From NCBI GenBank assembly GCA_002383285.1, contig DFXU01000070.1, forward strand, positions 11,060 through 18,548: a DNA stretch of 7,489 nucleotides, read 5' to 3'. Positions 5,311 through 7,489 of the stretch are shown one piece after another. Every line of letters starts with the position of its first letter. Positions within the stretch are counted from its first letter, which is position 1. The notes beneath the pieces were generated by a model. It did not search any database. It saw only the letters and a list, made by a program, of their open reading frames with translations, and was not told the origin of the DNA. The position numbers were made by a program, and so were the translations under genes. This DNA comes from Caryophanales bacterium UBA4100. Its GTDB lineage: Bacteria; Bacillota; Bacilli; Paenibacillales; UBA4045.

Positions 5311-6033
5311 CTAGACCATCTTATTAAATTCCTTACGCAACCTTTTGATAATACGCTTCTCTAATCGCGATATATACGATTGTGATATGCCTAGCATATC
5401 AGCAACATCTTTTTGAGTTTTTTCTTCCCCATCCTGTAGTCCGAAACGCAATTCCATGATCAGACGCTCTCGCTCCGACAGCTTATCCAACGCTTTCTTT
5501 AATAGCTTACGATCGACCTGCTCCTCAATATTACGATAGATTATATCATTATCAGTTCCAAGCACATCGGATAATAATAGCTCGTTCCCATCCCAATCTA
5601 TATTAAGAGGCTCATCAAAGGATACTTCTGTTCTAAGCTTACTATTACGACGCAGATACATAAGAATTTCATTCTCAATACAACGAGAAGCATATGTAGC
5701 TAATTTAATCTTCTTCTCAATGTCAAAAGTATTGACCGCTTTGATTAGGCCGATTGCTCCTATCGAAACAAGGTCTTCAATATTGATTCCTGTATTCTCA
5801 AATTTTCTAGCTATATATACAACAAGTCTTAAATTGCGTTCAATCAATACCGCTCTAATCGCGGCATCCCCCTTAGGTAGTTGCTCTAATAAATAGACTT
5901 CCTCGTCACGGGTCAATGGAGGAGGCAAAGCTTCACTACCACCGATATAATAGATTTCTTCACTCTTAAGGCCTATTTGATATAACATTCGTAGATAATA
6001 AATTTTCAGTACCAATTTCCACTTCAAAAGCAC
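5311..6033 (-). CDS. sigE: Pro-sigma-E, mother-cell-specific sigma factor precursor
   Basis: Sigma-E drives early mother-cell transcription and is made as an inactive, membrane-associated precursor cleaved by SpoIIGA. The protein has 240 residues. The N-terminal pro-sequence is hydrophobic and basic (MLLKWKLVLKIYYLRMLYQI). By alignment with B. subtilis the cleavage site should fall between Tyr28 and Tyr29 in SEEIYYIGG, one residue later than in B. subtilis. Mature sigma follows: region 2 (about 67-131) with NLRLVVYIARKFENTGI and LATYASRCIENEILMYLRR, then SFDEPLNIDWDGNELLLSDV, then region 4 with KTQKDVADMLGISQSYISRL. It starts at GTG 6033, with AGGAGG 8 bases upstream (6047-6042). It lies 29 bases after spoIIGA, in the classic spoIIG operon. 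Confidence 0.98.
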   Translation of the reverse strand: MLLKWKLVLKIYYLRMLYQIGLKSEEIYYIGGSEALPPPLTRDEEVYLLEQLPKGDAAIRAVLIERNLRLVVYIARKFENTGINIEDLVSIGAIGLIKAVNTFDIEKKIKLATYASRCIENEILMYLRRNSKLRTEVSFDEPLNIDWDGNELLLSDVLGTDNDIIYRNIEEQVDRKLLKKALDKLSERERLIMELRFGLQDGEEKTQKDVADMLGISQSYISRLEKRIIKRLRKEFNKMV

Positions 6034-6062
6034 TTGGCTTTCCTCCTATTCGTAAAACGTTT

Positions 6063-6989
6063 TTATGTTTGGACTAATGTAGGATGGACCAGAGCCTGGT
6101 AACTTCCATTCGCACTCAATTTTCCTCCATCTAATGCAATTAGCACCTTCTTTGTTTCATAAGTTGTCTGATGTATGGTTATCACCACCTTGTCCGGTTT
6201 CAGTGCTAACATAAATTGTGTTCCTCTGTTAATACCTCGATATGGAATTAATCTTAAACGGTCGTTCCATCTGAACTCCCCCTCGTCCATATCCGATATA
6301 ATCAAATCCACTTCATTACCACGAATCCGTCTAATCCACATTTCCGGTAATTGATCTTTCCATTGCTCACACTCCATAACCATAACCGGGGTTCGAGTTA
6401 ACGGATCATATAATTGATTGCCGGTGTCAATCAAACCTTTACAGCAGCTTATAACATCATCAATTTCAACTCGGACTTCTGCCGTATAAGATGTTATCGC
6501 CTCGGTTCGTAGTGACGATTTAAATACTGAACGGAAGAAGAACAAGGAGCCAGCAAATACCGGGAATGCCATCCACAGGCCGCTCTCAATCGCAAATGCT
6601 GTTGCGCCAGATGGAGATAGCAGAATACCTCTCATAACCTCACCAGAAGATAAGAATAGGTAATGGATAGCGAATACGGAACCAGCAGTAGCAACATGAA
6701 TAAGGTAGAACATTCCTATGTTGCGTAAGTAATGCTGTAAACTAATAAATCCAAAGGCAATATACACTAGGATGAAAGAGAAGCCGATCTTAAAGAACAC
6801 GGTGAATAGTAATGAGAAAGCAGGGAAGAACATAAGAATCGTATAAAGAGCTCCAATAATTGATGCTGTAAAAATACGCCAATATCGAATAGGTGTACGT
6901 CTTATGCCAGCTGTAACCATTAACATCGCTGCATCGAATAATACATTGGTCAGAAAAATCAGATCCACATACACACTGACTGATTTCAT
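6063..6989 (-). CDS. spoIIGA: SpoIIGA, membrane aspartic protease that activates pro-sigma-E
   Basis: SpoIIGA sits in the polar sporulation septum and cleaves pro-sigma-E on the mother-cell side after a SpoIIR signal from the forespore. The 308-residue protein (about 309 in B. subtilis) has about five N-terminal membrane segments: roughly 6-27, 38-56, 59-80, 90-112 and 132-153. The C-terminal cytosolic domain has the aspartyl-protease motif Asp188-Thr-Gly in KGLIDTGNQLYDPLTRTPV. Like other members it has a single catalytic Asp and is thought to act as a dimer. RLIPYRGINRGTQFM and GGKLSANGSYQALVHP are also family-typical. It starts at ATG 6989, with AAAGGA about 11 bases upstream. GTG six codons in would match the shorter B. 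subtilis N-terminus but is badly placed relative to that site. It is followed by its substrate gene sigE. Confidence 0.97.
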   Translation of the reverse strand: MKSVSVYVDLIFLTNVLFDAAMLMVTAGIRRTPIRYWRIFTASIIGALYTILMFFPAFSLLFTVFFKIGFSFILVYIAFGFISLQHYLRNIGMFYLIHVATAGSVFAIHYLFLSSGEVMRGILLSPSGATAFAIESGLWMAFPVFAGSLFFFRSVFKSSLRTEAITSYTAEVRVEIDDVISCCKGLIDTGNQLYDPLTRTPVMVMECEQWKDQLPEMWIRRIRGNEVDLIISDMDEGEFRWNDRLRLIPYRGINRGTQFMLALKPDKVVITIHQTTYETKKVLIALDGGKLSANGSYQALVHPTLVQT

Positions 6990-7028
6990 TATGGTGCCGT
7001 TCCTTTCCGTCTCTCACGGACTGAACCT

Positions 7029-7075
7029 AGTATATCCCAAGAAATATTCAAAGACTGTCGGAACTCGCTGTCGAG
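7029..7075 (-). promoter_or_regulatory. spoIIG promoter with two Spo0A-box-like sites
   Basis: On the minus strand, -10 TATACT (7034-7029) is preceded 21 bases upstream by CCGACA (7061-7056). B. subtilis spoIIG likewise has an over-long spacer (22 bases) and needs Spo0A. Read on the plus strand, two 0A-like sites lie here in the same orientation: TGTCGGA (7056-7062), covering the -35, and TGTCGAG (7069-7075), 13 bases further upstream. The predicted start near 7022 gives a leader of about 32 bases to spoIIGA. Neither box is a perfect TGTCGAA. Confidence 0.65.
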
Positions 7076-7091
7076 TATACATGTTTTTGGG

Positions 7092-7142
7092 CAAAATAAA
7101 GAGGCCTTCCTATTCGTTTATAAAACGATTAGAAAAACCTCT
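7092..7142 (-). terminator. Rho-independent terminator of ftsZ
   Basis: A long hairpin on the minus strand has outer arms AGAGG (7142-7138) and CCTCT (7104-7100), an inner arm TCGTTT pairing with AAACGA, and a TAT loop. It has about 20 stem positions, with three G-U pairs and one mismatch. The T-rich tail TTATTTTG follows. It lies about 30 bases after the ftsZ stop and insulates the spoIIG promoter. Confidence 0.88.
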
Positions 7143-7173
7143 CTGCTTGGTAAGCTATTAGCAATTCATCTAT

Positions 7174-7489
7174 TTAATCATCCATGGATTGCTTGCCGCG
7201 GTTCCTTAAGAAGGTTGGAATATCCAACTGATCATTAGAAGGCTGCGAACCAAAAGGACGAAGTGGTACGGATTTAGTCTCACTGGATTCAGATGGCTGT
7301 GCCTCTCTTTGACCCTGATGAATCGTATGATGTGAGTGATTAGTAGCTGGTCGCCGATCCTGAGGGATATAAGCTTTGTGCTCGAACCCTGTTGCTATGA
7401 CCGTTACCTTAATGTCATCCTTCATTTCCTCATCAATAATAGCTCCGAATATCATATTCACGTCTGGGTCGGAAGCTGCGATAACAATT
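7174..7489 (-). CDS. ftsZ: FtsZ, tubulin-like division GTPase (C-terminal part only)
   Basis: FtsZ polymerises into the cytokinetic Z-ring. Only the last 104 residues are in the window; the frame runs off the right edge, so the true start is outside. Visible parts are the end of the C-terminal tubulin-like domain, from IVIAASDPDVNMIFGAIID to IKVTVIATGFEH, and a disordered polar linker of about 50 residues rich in Q, S, H and E. Then comes the conserved C-terminal peptide DQLDIPTFLRNRGKQ, the docking site for SepF, FtsA and EzrA, and a short tail MDD before TAA. The GTPase domain cannot be judged. A GTG at 7461 within the frame is internal, not a start. Its partner SepF is encoded about 4.8 kb downstream on the same strand. 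Confidence 0.97.
   Translation of the reverse strand, partial: IVIAASDPDVNMIFGAIIDEEMKDDIKVTVIATGFEHKAYIPQDRRPATNHSHHTIHQGQREAQPSESSETKSVPLRPFGSQPSNDQLDIPTFLRNRGKQSMDD

Noticed and set aside
4522..5327. Plus-strand open frames opposite sigG and its promoter (4522-4737, 5142-5327)
   Set aside because: They are antisense to a highly conserved sigma factor, and their sequence is explained by its codon use.
7092..7142. Long inverted repeat between ftsZ and spoIIGA as a mobile-element end or repeat family
   Set aside because: A single hairpin followed by a T-rich tail right after a stop codon is fully explained as an intrinsic terminator. I saw no second copy or target duplication.
6904..7161. 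Plus-strand open frame across the spoIIGA start and the ftsZ terminator
   Set aside because: It spans spoIIGA coding sequence, the promoter and a terminator hairpin, and has no recognisable protein features.
1..7489. CRISPR array, insertion sequence, tRNA/rRNA gene, phage or defence genes
   Set aside because: I saw no spaced direct repeats, transposase motifs or tRNA-like cloverleaf apart from the T-box, and no foreign-looking genes. The region is conserved core chromosome.

Overview
This window reads as a chromosomal core region of an endospore-forming Firmicute. The gene order and protein sequences look most like Paenibacillus or a close relative in the Paenibacillaceae. That placement comes from recalled family sequences, for example the SepF N-terminus MSVMGKLWGF followed by GLQEEEE, and from the ftsZ-spoIIGA-sigE-sigG-ylm-divIVA-ileS layout; I ran no search. 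Every supported gene lies on the minus strand, so transcription runs from high to low coordinates. Plus-strand open frames are shadows of these genes.

From right to left: (1) the 3' end of ftsZ (7489-7174) and a long hairpin terminator (7142-7092). (2) A sporulation block. A spoIIG-type promoter with two Spo0A-box-like sites precedes spoIIGA (membrane aspartic protease) and sigE (made as pro-sigma-E, the protease's substrate). A candidate sigma-F promoter then precedes sigG, which ends in its own terminator. This encodes the mother-cell/forespore sigma cascade: SpoIIGA activates sigma-E in the mother cell, and sigma-F turns on sigG in the forespore. (3) The ylm cluster: ylmC, ylmD (pgeF/LACC1 family), ylmE (PLP-binding YggS family), sepF, ylmG (YggT family) and ylmH. 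Genes are tightly packed, with Shine-Dalgarno sequences overlapping upstream stop codons and many GTG/TTG starts. SepF, YlmG and DivIVA serve division-site and membrane organisation next to ftsZ. (4) divIVA. (5) A strong sigma-A promoter whose -35 overlaps the divIVA stop codon, followed by a T-box leader with an isoleucine (ATC) specifier. This leader must control ileS, which lies just beyond position 1.

The clearest anomaly is ylmH. It is split by a one-base frameshift in a run of five A's (plus-strand T's at 1323-1327). Removing one base restores a 260-residue protein, the normal family length. As written, the protein is cut at 124 residues and the C-terminal S4 RNA-binding domain is in another frame. 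Other points of interest are an exact consensus 0A box in the short gap upstream of divIVA, the spoIIG promoter layout, and the promoter overlapping the divIVA stop. I found no unknown defence, mobile or biosynthetic system. The window is mostly conserved housekeeping and sporulation DNA.
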